From Paraescarpia echinospica (taxonomy: Eukaryota > Annelida > Polychaeta > Sabellida > Siboglinidae), in assembly GCA_020002185.1 (NCBI GenBank), contig CM034531.1, positions 78,526,474 to 78,590,473 of the forward strand: DNA of 64,000 bases, given 5' to 3'. The notes under the pieces were generated by a model. The model was not told where the DNA came from. It did not search any database and saw only the letters and a program-made list of their open reading frames with translations. The translations under genes were made by a program, and so were the position numbers. This document shows, piece after piece, positions 11,546 through 22,122 of the stretch (positions within the stretch are counted from its first letter, which is position 1; every line of letters starts with the position of its first letter).

Positions 11546-12111
11546 CCTGTCCCACTGTCAGCAGATCGCAGCAGGTTCTCTGAGAAAACTGCTGCCCCCT
11601 TTCCACTAAGATGGAGGCCATCTCTCATGTACATATCTTCCCTCCCAACAAAGTATCCCCATAAATCTGTGAATCCCACTCCTTCTTCTTCACACATCTG
11701 CTGAACTAGTGCGTTGATCGCCATCCTCTTGCAGTTTCTATACCTTCCTCCCATTACTGGCAAAATTCCTGACAGAATAACCTGTTCAACTATTGTCTTC
11801 TTTAGCTTCCTCACTAACTGTCTATACTTCTGTACTATCGCAGTTGTTCCCTCCCTGTCTGCATTATTTGTTCCTACATGTACCAGTATAGACCCCCCCT
11901 TGCCATGTCCCAATACCTTCTCTACCCTGTCAGTGACATGTTCAATTCTAGCCCCCGGTAGACAAACAACGACGTCTTTCCCCTCGCTCAGTGTCTTGTC
12001 CGTCTTTCTCATAATGGAGTCGCCCATAAACACCCTCTCTTTCCTCATTGCCCCCTCAATCACTGCCTTAGAATAGCTCCTTCTTCGGTTTGCATCTGTC
12101 TGGTTGTTGTC
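11527..12111 (-). CDS. E1 ORF1, C-terminal SGNH/GDSL esterase-like domain
   Basis: Contains F-M-G-D-S-I-M-R (nucleophile Ser block), V-H-V-G-T-N-N (Asn block), and a C-terminal D-G-L-H-L-S-G-K-G block carrying the usual Asp/His pair. These are the hallmarks of SGNH-hydrolase domains known from ORF1 of many CR1 LINEs, where membrane/lipid association has been proposed. Comparison with E2 shows this domain was joined to the upstream zinc-finger part. A 1-bp deletion around 12,108-12,118 (a G/A run) puts the two halves in different frames. The ORF1 stop overlaps the beginning of ORF2. Confidence 0.8.
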   Translation of the reverse strand, partial: DNNQTDANRRRSYSKAVIEGAMRKERVFMGDSIMRKTDKTLSEGKDVVVCLPGARIEHVTDRVEKVLGHGKGGSILVHVGTNNADREGTTAIVQKYRQLVRKLKKTIVEQVILSGILPVMGGRYRNCKRMAINALVQQMCEEEGVGFTDLWGYFVGREDMYMRDGLHLSGKGAAVFSENLLRSADSGTGCIYLN

Positions 12112-12743
12112 TTTCCCCCTGTCGTCTTCTCTCCTGTCCCATTCTCTTCCGATCCATTCTTTCCTGTCGCTTTTTCTCTTGTCACCTTTCCTCCTGTCAG
12201 CGTCCCTTTTATCGACTTCTCTTCTATCACATTTGCTCTCACTTCCTTTCGCCCCTTCATCTTTCGTCCCATCTCATTTTCTTCTTTCCTCTCCCGTCCC
12301 ATCTTCCCTCCCTCCTTCTCTACGGTCACTTTCTTCCCTGTCACCTTCACGCTTGTCACGTTTTCTGTTGTCGATTTTCCAATGTCTTCCCCTCCAATCA
12401 CCTTCCCTCCTCTCAATCTCCTTTCATCAGTTTTCTTGCCACTGCTATTCTCCTTCAGTCTTGCAGTATTCTCACCTCTCTCCCTGTCGTCTCTCTCCAT
12501 TCGACCTGCCTCCTTGCTAATTCCCATCTCCATTCCCTTCACAATATCTGTCAACCTAACTATCTCCTTCTGCAGACACTCCACCTTCCAACACCCAATG
12601 CACTGAAAGGTGAATCCTTCCTCCATGGTTTCTGCCCATGACTTCCCACAGCCGGACAATGCAAAATCTACCCAGCTGTGGCAGTGATCACACACCAAGT
12701 GTCGCTTTGCCTTCACTTCCCGTTTGCAAGGCGCCATATCCAA
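12060..12743 (-). CDS. E1 ORF1, N-terminal zinc-finger and charged region
   Basis: About 225 residues opening near M-A-P-C-K-R. Cysteine pairs (C-D-H-C near residue 19, C-I-G-C near 48 and C-L-Q-K, with nearby His) form a PHD- or ribbon-like zinc-binding pattern. They are followed by a helix and a long Lys/Glu/Gly-rich segment of imperfect T-G-x-K-V/T repeats. This is the RNA- or chromatin-binding half of a CR1 ORF1. The frame ends at 12,060 only because of the upstream 1-bp deletion relative to E2. A Met at residue 3 is the likely start, and the two residues before it are probably leader. Confidence 0.7.
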   Translation of the reverse strand: MDMAPCKREVKAKRHLVCDHCHSWVDFALSGCGKSWAETMEEGFTFQCIGCWKVECLQKEIVRLTDIVKGMEMGISKEAGRMERDDRERGENTARLKENSSGKKTDERRLRGGKVIGGEDIGKSTTENVTSVKVTGKKVTVEKEGGKMGRERKEENEMGRKMKGRKEVRANVIEEKSIKGTLTGGKVTREKATGKNGSEENGTGEKTTGGKTTTRQMQTEEGAILRQ

Positions 12744-12960
12744 ATCAGAATTTATTTAATAAATTAACTAACTTAGTCTTTATAAAGACTGTTTCCTGTG
12801 TACTACAGCACACTTTAGGTTACAAATTTCAGTCACACAGCCGACTATTTATCCTGTCACGAACGCTAACATTACCGGTAGTGACCTAATTTAAATACAA
12901 TCAATTACGTTACGCCGCCCGACTATCGCCCTTGCTTAGTTTTAACAACAATACTACCTA
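12744..12960 (-). promoter_or_regulatory. E1 5' leader/promoter region
   Basis: Noncoding, but alignable to the E2 leader: both share TAGTCTTTA-AAGACTGTTTCCTGTGTA and, further upstream, a stretch around GTGACCTAATTTA. Conservation between two diverged copies supports it as the element's own 5' region. Its 5' end is not sharply defined. Confidence 0.5.
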
Positions 12961-13250
12961 ATCAAAATATCTAGCGAGTGCTGGCTTACACAGATATTAT
13001 CTTAGGTAAGAAGTTTGATGGTTGTTACTTTATCTCCTATATATTCTACCACATAATCAGGTTTGTTAAATCTTGTTTACAACTTACCGAAGGCTAAGTG
13101 AGTTATTATACTAAGGTGTTCTAAAATACTTTAACTAACTAACTTTAAGCACAGCTGCTACTCAATATGTGTTTATTGCAACTTTATGAATGATATTAAG
13201 GCAAGAATTATACTTATCAATATGTAATTCCACTTGTTTGTCAACTTTTC
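12961..13250. other. Spacer between E1 and a virus-like fragment
   Basis: AT-rich, no supported gene. It contains GTTTGTTAAATCTTG near 13,062, the reverse complement of the E1 3' tail unit; this may be chance. Confidence 0.4.
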
Positions 13251-13251
13251 T

Positions 13252-13444
13252 GCACCACCAATTTCTACGATCTGTCTCCGCCAAATTTCTACGATCTGTC
13301 TCCGCCAAATATAGCCTCGAATTCGTTGAAACTCTATATCGACTACTCCACCGAAGGTGACGCCTACTCCTTCGACGGTGTCAGGGGCCAGGGCACTGTT
13401 GGACTTCCTGCTTGGTTACAGAAAAAAAGTGCAATTTATTTTTG
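13252..13444 (+). pseudogene. Short coding fragment, possibly of the virus-like element
   Basis: A GC-rich island in AT-rich surroundings, open for about 60 codons and ending at a TGA (13,442). It has N-F-Y-D-L-S-P-P repeated twice in frame (24-bp duplication at 13,263 and 13,287), then L-Y-I-D-Y-S-T-E-G-D-A-Y-S-F and G-V-R-G-Q-G-T-V-G-L-P. No start is visible. Composition and position, on the other side of E1 from the 7.5-8.57 kb pair, suggest it belonged to the same element. I do not know its function. Confidence 0.35.
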
Positions 13445-13860
13445 AGAAATTATTTTTTTACAAAATTCACCTGCTCTGACATAAGTGCATTTGAGTAGTC
13501 AGATTTCCCGGTGTGATTGTAGAAGCTGTTGACAGTAAAATGGTGCATTGGTAGCTGATTGTACTAAGCGGAAGCAATTTGGCTAGTTGACCCTGTAGCC
13601 GGATTACTGCCTGCATCCATTCGTAAATATTGACGGGTGTCCCACATACGGGCAATTTACGAGAGCTAGAAATATTAGATTTTTACAAAACTCGACCGAC
13701 CAGCATGTCAATAAAATGATAATAACAGCAGGTGAGAAGTTTAAGAAACTTTGTAGGTCACGTTTTCTTATAATCACACGCAACGTTAACATGGTCGCCA
13801 ATGGGAAACTAACAATGTGCTGAACCCGTCACGCTACACGACCTCGACCGGTCTCCGCGT
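13445..13860. other. Spacer without recognised genes
   Basis: Frames of about 60 codons on the minus strand show no recognisable features. Confidence 0.45.
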
Positions 13861-13861
13861 G

Positions 13862-14135
13862 AACACTTATATCTCTAAACATTGCCTCACGGTAGAATAC
13901 CTATTCAACAGCGACCTCTAGCGACCGCGTGAGCACCTATATCTATAAGCCTTATCTTAAGTACTCAATAGCGACCACGTGAGCACCTGTACCCCTAAGA
14001 GAGGACGCCACCGTGGGTTATACATATAGACCGTTTATACGCTTACTGTACTTATTAACAAGCAGACGCTGAGGCGGACGGATGCTGCGGTAGACGAAGC
14101 AACACTGGCGGGAGTTCTGTACAGTGCTGATCCCT
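13862..14135. repeat. Dispersed repeat R-C, copy 1
   Basis: Holds two to three degenerate units of about 65-70 bp around CACGGTAGAA...GCGACCTCTAGCGACC. A tail follows (TTATACATATA...AACAAGCAGACGCTGAGGCGGACGG) that is shared, in the same order and orientation, with copy 2 at 14.73-15.02 kb. Confidence 0.7.
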
Positions 14136-14724
14136 TCTGGCGTCCGTTACTCGAGCCCTACAGCGCTGGCCCCCACCGCTGCCCGATTCATTCGGTACTC
14201 GATACCTGGGCCTGGGACTCAACGAAATGTCGTCATCGAGCAATCTAGTCTGTGCGACGTGCGGCATATGCAACTGTATTTGTTTTAAAATATATGTATT
14301 CATGCTACATAACCGTTTATAAAATAGCGGTAAGCCTACTTTGTTTGTGCAACGAACAAAATTTATTTGTATCGAATTAAAAAAGATATGTATATTCATG
14401 CCGCCTGATACGTCGGGATTAACACCCGTTTTTGAAATGGCGGTAGTGCAACTTGATTTGTTTTAAGATATATGTATTTATATAACGGTAGCGTATATGC
14501 AATTTTAGTTGTTTTAAAAACAGCTGTGTTCACGCTACGTCTGTATTAATAACCGTTTATGAAATAGCCTCTTTGTTTGTATACATAAAAACTTAGTTGC
14601 ATGTGTATTATAAAACATTGAAAAACTGATGAACGGTGTTGACCACAAAAGCACGAATCATTCACTAACGCAGGCTGGCTACAGATACCCACAGGGTAGC
14701 GCCCTCAATTTAGTCTCGGTAGAA
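14136..14724. other. Segment between the R-C copies
   Basis: Contains AT-rich degenerate repeats (TTTTAAAATATATGTATTCATGCTACRT recurs near 14,281, 14,461 and 14,510). No gene is supported. Confidence 0.4.
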
Positions 14725-15020
14725 GACCTCTAGCTATCGCGCGAGTTCCCACCCACATCCTATGTCTCTAAGCATTAGCTCACGGTAGAAGACCTATTCA
14801 ATAGCGACCTCTAGCGACCGCATGAGTACCAGTATCTCAAAGCATTACCTCACGGTAGAAGTCCTAGTCAAAAGCGACCTCTAGCGACCACAGTAGCGAG
14901 TAATAAGAAGGGGCGGGGTATACATATATACAGTAAGTACGCTTATTGTAGTTATTAACAAGCAGACGTTGAGGCGGACGGATGCGGCGGAAGCACCACC
15001 AACTCCGGCGGGCGTTCTGT
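14725..15020. repeat. Dispersed repeat R-C, copy 2
   Basis: Direct copy of 13,862-14,135 with the same internal minisatellite and the same GAGGCGGACGGATGC tail. The two may be ends of one element (LTR-like) or a simple segmental duplication; no coding sequence lies between them. Confidence 0.7.
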
Positions 15021-15158
15021 ACAAATGGCAAAACCCTTTGATCTTTGAATCATTTTGGATAATAAAATGCAAACCTATACTACTTACATTGTATTAAAAT
15101 AAATTGTATAAACAAGTTTGATTACTCTATGTTATACGCATTCTTCAAAAAATTCATG

Positions 15159-15198
15159 TGTAGGCGTATTGCCCCAATGGTGGGGCAATACGCCTACA
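15159..15198. repeat. Perfect 18-bp inverted repeat with 4-nt loop
   Basis: TGTAGGCGTATTGCCCCA pairs perfectly with its complement at 15,181-15,198 around loop ATGG. It marks the end of repeat R-B. The reversed copy near 26,160-26,180 carries one related arm (TGTAGGCGTTTCGCCCCA). Confidence 0.9.
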
Positions 15199-15660
15199 GA
15201 TAGGGGCAAATCGCCCAGTAGTAGGCAGTAGTAATATAGGTGGTCCAGCGGGGACGTTGGATTCGGATTAGAGGAAGAGGAAAGACGTCATAACTAGGTC
15301 AAGGTCAAATACCCGGATGTATGTCAAGGTCTAAGGTCAAGGTCAAATACCCGGATGTAGGTCAAATTGCACCACTAGCGGATTATTTCGGAACTAAAAT
15401 AGTACAAGTATCGCCCCTTAGCGGATTTTTTCGGAACTGTTTTCCTCTGGCGGATAAGTCGTGAACTACAAGTGGTGCCACCTTACGGACAAGGGTTGGA
15501 CTAAATGTAGGAGTACTGCCTAATTTGGTGCGTCTTATTTATGAAAATTGGCGCCCCTTGGTGGAAAGGTTACGAACTGAAAGAGAAGTACAAATAACTC
15601 CCCCTGACGGATTTCAGTGAACCAAATATCGATACTGCTTAAGTTCGTGTCTCTTGATTT
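15199..15660 (+). repeat. Dispersed repeat R-B, forward copy
   Basis: Shares about 200 bp with the reverse complement of 25,960-26,180 (TAATATAGGTGGTCCAGCGG, GGATTCGGATTAGAGGAAGA and more). It then passes into degenerate tandem units built on GCGCCCCTTAGCGGATTTTTTCGGAACT. It contains three TCAAGGTCA or AAGGTCAAGGTCA motifs. No coding capacity. Confidence 0.8.
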
Positions 15661-15730
15661 TTTTTTCTCTTTTTACTATAAAAATAGGTCAAAGACGTCG
15701 TTAAATAGGTCAGTGATGTCGTTAAATAGG

Positions 15731-15750
15731 CCATTGCGCATGCGCAATGG
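15731..15750. promoter_or_regulatory. 20-bp perfect palindrome with NRF-1-type core
   Basis: CCATTGCGCATGCGCAATGG is self-complementary over 20 bp and contains TGCGCATGCGCA, an ideal match to the consensus for NRF-1. It follows two tandem copies of AAATAGGTCAGTGATGTCGTT-like sequence. Regulatory function is inferred from the motif only. Confidence 0.45.
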
Positions 15751-16035
15751 TGTCATTTATTATGCCCCTTAGATTGTCGACCATTTGTTTAGATGTAGGC
15801 CTCTCCTAGCATATACATTTACATCTTTAACATAGGTCCAAACCTGACGATTAGATAGAGAGAACTAATAAAATAAGTCGAATTATGTCATTTCTGGTTA
15901 CCATACATATCTACGACCTTCCCCTCACCCTGTTCGTAAATTTTTGCCTATCAAGGATGTTGAACATACCCTATTACCATCCTTCCGATGCGGCAGACTC
16001 GAGCGATCAGGACGACCCAATGAACCAACCCATCA

Positions 16036-19000
16036 ATCGACCAAGATACACAGGCAGTTTCAGGCAAATTCAGGAAATCGACCAAGATTTCAGGCAAATT
16101 CAGGCAATTGACCATGATTTCAGGCAAATTCAGGCAAATCGACCAAGGTACACAGGCAGTTTCAGGCAAATTCAGGCAAATCGACCAAGACACACAGGCA
16201 GTTTCAGGCAAATTCAGGTAAATCGACCAAGATTTCAGGCAAATTCAGGCAATCGACCATGATTTCAGGCAAATTCAGGCAAATCGACCAAGGTTCACAG
16301 GCAGTTTCAGGCAAATTCAGGCAAATCGACCAAGATACACAGGCAGTTTCAGACAAATTCAGGCAATCGACCAAGATACACAGGTAGTTTCAGGCAAATT
16401 CAGGCAAACTCACCAATATACGCAGGCAAATTCAGGCAACCGACCAAGATACACAGGCAGTTTCAGGCAAATTCAGGCAATCGACCAAGATTTAAGGCAC
16501 ATTCAGGCAATCGACCATGATTTCAGGCAAATTCAGGAAAATCGACCAAGATACACAGGCAGTTTCAGGCAAATTCAGGCAATCGAACAAGATACACATG
16601 CAGTTTCAGGCAAATTCAGGCAAACTCACCAATATACGCAGGCAAATTCAGGCAAATCGACCAAGATACAGAGGCAGTTTCAGGCAAATACAGGCAATCG
16701 ACCAAGATACACACAGGTAGTTTCAGGCAAATTCAGGCAAACTCACCAATATACGCAGGTAAATTCAGGCAATCGACCAAGATACACAGGCAGTTTCAGG
16801 CAAATACAGGCAATCGACCAAGATACATAGGTAGTTTCAGGCAAATTCAGGCAAATTCACCAATATACGCAGGCAAATACAGGCAAATCGACCAAGATAC
16901 ACAGGCAGTTTCAGGCAAATTCAGGCAATCGAACACGATTTCAGGCACATTCAGGCAATCGACCATGATTTCAGGCAAATTCAGGCAAATCGACCAAGGT
17001 ACACAGGCAGTTTCAGGCAAATTCAGGCAAATCGACCAAGGTACACAGGCATTTTCAGGCAAATTCAGGCAAATCGACCAAGGTACACAGGCAGTTTCAG
17101 GCAAATTCAGACAAATCGACCAAGATACACAGGCAGTTTCAGGCAAATTCAGGCAATTGACCAAGATACACAGGCAGTTTCAGGCAAATTCAGGCAATCG
17201 ACCAAGATACACAGGCAGTTTCAGGCAAATTCAGGCAATCGACCAAGATACACAGGCAGTTTCAGGCAAATTCAGGCAATCGACCAAGATTTAAGGCACA
17301 TTCAGGCAATCGACCATGATTTCAGGCAAATTCAGGAAAATCGACCAAGATACACAGGCAGTTTCAAGCAAATTCAGGCAATCGACCAAGATTTCAGGCA
17401 AATTCAGGCAATTGACCATGATTTCAGGCAAATTCAGGCAAATCGACCAAGGTACACAGGCAGTTTCAGGCAAATTCAGGCAATCGAACAAGATACACAT
17501 GCAGTTTCAGGCAAATTCAGGCAAACTCACCAATATACGCAGGCAAATTCAGGCAAATCGACCAAGATACAGAGGCAGTTTCAGGCAAATACAGGCAATC
17601 GACCAAGATACACACAGGTAGTTTCAGGCAAATTCAGGCAAACTCACCAATATACGCAGGTAAATTCAGGCAATCGACCAAGATACACAGGCAGTTTCAG
17701 GCAAATACAGGCAATCGACCAAGATACATAGGTAGTTTCAGGCAAATTCAGGCAAATTCACCAATATACGCAGGCAAATACAGGCAAATCGACCAAGATA
17801 CACAGGCAGTTTCAGGCAAATTCAGGCAATCGAACACGATTTCAGGCACATTCAGGCAATCGACCATGATTTCAGGCAAATTCAGGCAAATCGACCAAGG
17901 TACACAGGCAGTTTCAGGCAAATTCAGGCAAATCGACCAAGGTACACAGGCATTTTCAGGCAAATTCAGGCAAATCGACCAAGGTACACAGGCAGTTTCA
18001 GGCAAATTCAGACAAATCGACCAAGATACACAGGCAGTTTCAGGCAAATTCAGGCAATCGACCAAGATACACAGGCAGTTTCAGGCAAATTCAGGCAATC
18101 GACCAAGATACACAGGCAGTTTCAGGCAAATTCAGGCAATCGACCAAGATACACAGGCAGTTTCAGGCAAATTCAGGCAATCGACCAAGATTTAAGGCAC
18201 ATTCAGGCAATCGACCATGATTTCAGGCAAATTCAGGAAAATCGACCAAGATACACAGGCAGTTTCAAGCAAATTCAGGCAATCGACCAAGATTTCAGGC
18301 AAATTCAGGCAATTGACCATGATTTCAGGCAAATTCAGGCAAATCGACCAAGGTACACAGGCAGTTTCAGGCAAATTCAGGCAATCGACCAAGATACACA
18401 CAGGTAGTTTCAGGCAAATTCAGGCAAACTCACCAATATACGCAGGTAAATTCAGGCAATCGACCAAGATACACAGGCAGTTTCAGGCAAATACAGGCAA
18501 TCGACCAAGATACATAGGTAGTTTCAGGCAAATTCAGGTAAATTCACCAATATACGCAGGCAAATACAGGCAAATCGACCAAGATACACAGGCAGTTTCA
18601 GGCAAATTCAGGCAATCGAACACGATTTCAGGCACATTCAGGCAATCGACCATGATTTCAGGCAAATTCAGGCAAATCGACCAAGGTACACAGGCAGTTT
18701 CAGGCAAATTCAGGCAAATCGACCAAGGTACACAGGCAGTTTCAGGCAAATTCAGGCAAATCGACCAAGGTACACAGGCAGTTTCAGGCAAATTCAGACA
18801 AATCGACCAAGATACACAGGCAGTTTCAGGCAAATTCAGGCAATCGACCAAGATACACAGGCAGTTTCAGGCAAATTCAGACAATCGACCAAGATACACA
18901 GGCAGTTTCAGGCAAATTCAGGCAATCGACCAAGATACACAGGCAGTTTCAGGCAAATTCAGGCAATCGACCAAGATTTCAGGCAAATTCAGGCAATTGA

Positions 19001-22000
19001 TCATGATTTCAGGCAAATTCAGGCAAATCGACCAAGGTACACAGGCAGTTTCAGGCAAATTCAGTCAAATCGTCCAAGATACACAGGCAGTTTCAGGCAA
19101 ATTCAGGCAATCGACCAAGATACACAGGCAGTTTCAGGCAAATTCAGGCAAACTCACCAATATACGCAGGTAAATTCAGGCAAATCGACCAAGATACACA
19201 GGCAGTTTCAGGCAAATACAGGCAATCGACCAAGATACACAGGTAGTTTCAGGCAACTTCTGGCAAACTCACCAATATACGCAGGTAAATTCAGGCAATC
19301 GACCAAGATACACAGGCAGTTTCAGGCAAATTCAGGCAATCGACCAAGATTTCAGGCAAATTCAGGCAATTGACCATGATTTCAGGCAAATTCAGGCAAA
19401 TCGACCAAGGTACACAGGCAGTTTCAGGCAAATTCAGGCAATCGACCAAGATACACACAGGTAGTTTCAGGCAAATTCAGGCAAACTCACCAATATACGC
19501 AGGTAAATTCAGGCAATCGACCAAGATACACAGGCAGTTTCAGGCAAATACAGGCAATCGACCAAGATACATAGGTAGTTTCAGGCAAATTCAGGTAAAT
19601 TCACCAATATACGCAGGCAAATACAGGCAAATCGACCAAGATACACAGGCAGTTTCAGGCAAATTCAGGCAATCGAACACGATTTCAGGCACATTCAGGC
19701 AATCGACCATGATTTCAGGCAAATTCAGGCAAATCGACCAAGGTACACAGGCAGTTTCAGGCAAATTCAGGCAAATCGACCAAGGTACACAGGCAGTTTC
19801 AGGCAAATTCAGGCAAATCGACCAAGGTACACAGGCAGTTTCAGGCAAATTCAGACAAATCGACCAAGATACACAGGCAGTTTCAGGCAAATTCAGGCAA
19901 TCGACCAAGATACACAGGCAGTTTCAGGCAAATTCAGACAATCGACCAAGATACACAGGCAGTTTCAGGCAAATTCAGGCAATCGACCAAGATACACAGG
20001 CAGTTTCAGGCAAATTCAGGCAATCGACCAAGATTTCAGGCAAATTCAGGCAATTGATCATGATTTCAGGCAAATTCAGGCAAATCGACCAAGGTACACA
20101 GGCAGTTTCAGGCAAATTCAGTCAAATCGTCCAAGATACACAGGCAGTTTCAGGCAAATTCAGGCAATCGACCAAGATACACAGGCAGTTTCAGGCAAAT
20201 TCAGGCAAACTCACCAATATACGCAGGTAAATTCAGGCAAATCGACCAAGATACACAGGCAGTTTCAGGCAAATACAGGCAATCGACCAAGATACACAGG
20301 TAGTTTCAGGCAACTTCTGGCAAACTCACCAATATACGCAGGTAAATTCAGGCAATCGACCAAGATACACAGGCAGTTTCAGGCAAATACAGGCAATCGA
20401 CCAAGATACACAGGTAGTGTCAGGCAAATTCAGGCAAACTCACCAATATACGCAGGCAAATACAGGCAAATCGTCCAAGACACACAGCCAGTTTCAGGCA
20501 AATTCAGGCAATCGAACAAGATTTCAGGCACATTCAGGCAATCGACCATGGTTTCAGGCAAATTCAGGCAAATCGACCAAGATATACAGGCTGTTTCAGG
20601 CAAATTCAGGCAAATCGACCAAGATACACAGGCAGTTTCAGGTAAATTCAGTAAATCGACCAAGATACACAGGCAGTTTCAGGCAAATTCAGGCAATCGA
20701 CCAAGATTTCAGGCAAATTCAGGCAAATCGACCAAGGTACACAGGCAGTTTCAGGCAAATTCAGGCAATCGACCAAGATTTCAGGCACATTCAGGCAATC
20801 GACCATGATTTCAGGCAAATTCAGGCAAATCGACCAAGATACACAGACAGTTTCAGGCAAATTCAGGCAATCGACCAAGATATACAGGCAGTTTCAGGCA
20901 TGTTCAGGCAATCGACCAAGATACACAGGCAGTTTCAGGCAAATTCAGGCAATCGATCAAGATTTCAGGCAAATTCAGGCAATTGACCATGATTTCAGGC
21001 AAATTCAGGCAAATCGACCAAGGTACACAGGCAGTTTCAGGCAAATTCAGTCAAATCGTATAGATACACAGGCAGTTTCAGGCAAATTCAGGCAATCGAC
21101 CAAGATACACAGGCAGTTTCAGGCAAATTCAGGCAAACTCACCAATATACGCAGGTAAATTCAGGCAAATCGACCAAGATACACAGGCAGTTTCAGGCAA
21201 ATACAGGCAATCGACCAAGATACACAGGTAGTTTCAGGCAACTTCTGGCAAACTCACCAATATACGCAGGTAAATTCAGGCAATCGACCAAGATACACAG
21301 GCAGTTTCAGGCAAATACAGGCAATCGACCAAGATACACAGGTAGTTTCAGGCAAATTCAGGCAAACTCACCAATATACGCAGGCAAATACAGGCAAATC
21401 GTCCAAGACACACAGCCAGTTTCAGGCAAATTCAGGCAATCGACCAAGATATACAGGCAGTTTCAGGCAAATTCAGGCAAATCGACCAAGATACACAGGC
21501 AGTTTCAGGTAAATTCAGTAAATCGACCAAGATACACAGGCAGTTTCAGGCAAATTCAGGCAATCGACCAAGATTTCAGGCAAATTCAGGCAAATCGACC
21601 AAGGTACACAGGCAGTTTCAGGCAAATTCAGGCAATCGACCAAGATTTCAGGCACATTTAGGCAATCGACCATGATTTCAGGCAAATTCAGGCAAATCGA
21701 TCAAGATACACAGACAGTTTCAGGCAAATTCAGGCAATCGACCAAGATACACAGGCAGTTTCAGGCATGTTCAGGCAATCGACCAAGATTTCAGGCAAAT
21801 TCAGGCAATTGACCATGATTTTAAGAAAATTCAGGCAAATCGACCAAGGTACACAGGCAGTTTCAGGCAAATTCAGGCAATCGACCAATATACACAGGCA
21901 GTTTCAGGCAAATTCAGGCAATCGACCAAGATATACAGGCAGTTTCAGGCAAATTCAGGCAATCGACCAAGATACACAGGCAGTTTCAGGCAATTGACCA

Positions 22001-22122
22001 TGATTTCAGGCAAATTCAAGCAATCGACCAAGATTTCAGGCACATTCAGGCAATCGACCATGATTTCAGGCAAATTCAGGCAAATCGACCAAGATACATA
22101 GGCAGTTTCAGGCAAATTCAGG
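16036..22122. repeat. 6.1 kb minisatellite with higher-order repeats
   Basis: Built from a 41/42-bp unit (ATCGACCAAGATACACAGGC then AGTTTCAGGCAAATTCAGGCA) and shorter variants of about 30 bp (ATCGACCATGATTTCAGGCA...). An internal step TTCAGGCAAA recurs every 10-11 bp. Blocks of many units repeat as larger units, with offsets of 901 bp (16.5-18.3 kb, twice), 1,057 bp (18.3 to 19.4 kb) and about 928 bp (20.4 to 21.4 kb). Long frames occur on both strands (up to 318 codons, K-F-R-Q-I-D-Q-D-T-Q-A), but they exist in several frames at once and have no start context or flanking exons. I treat the array as noncoding satellite DNA. Confidence 0.95.

Larger units (their letters stand above)
8569..12960 (-). 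mobile_element. CR1-like non-LTR retrotransposon E1, nearly full length
   Basis: Minus-strand LINE with 5' leader (about 12,744-12,960), ORF1 (zinc-finger/coiled-coil plus esterase), ORF2 (endonuclease plus reverse transcriptase), a 3' stem-loop and a terminal TCTTGTTAAA-type tandem tail. The organisation fits the CR1 group of the Jockey superfamily. The second copy, E2 (56.85-61.5 kb), is homologous from leader to tail, which supports both ends. The 5' limit is approximate. Its 3' end abuts the virus-like gene fragment at 8,568. I found no clear target duplication. Confidence 0.85.

Noticed and set aside
12090..12641. Plus-strand 183-codon Ser/Leu/His-rich frame
   Set aside because: It is the antisense of LINE ORF1; the minus strand has the family motifs.
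13062..13078. Inverted relation of GTTTGTTAAATCTTG to the E1 3' tail as a sign of twin priming or a TIR
   Set aside because: Only about 15 bp of low-complexity sequence, not at a defined element end.
18217..20230. Long frames of 318 and 286 codons inside the minisatellite (K-F-R-Q-I-D-Q repeats)
   Set aside because: They follow from a unit length divisible by three and lack of stops in the unit. Other frames and the opposite strand are open as well, and no exon borders or start context are present.
16036..22122. CRISPR-like array of regular repeats
   Set aside because: Units are contiguous and degenerate, with no unique spacers, and the genome is that of an animal.
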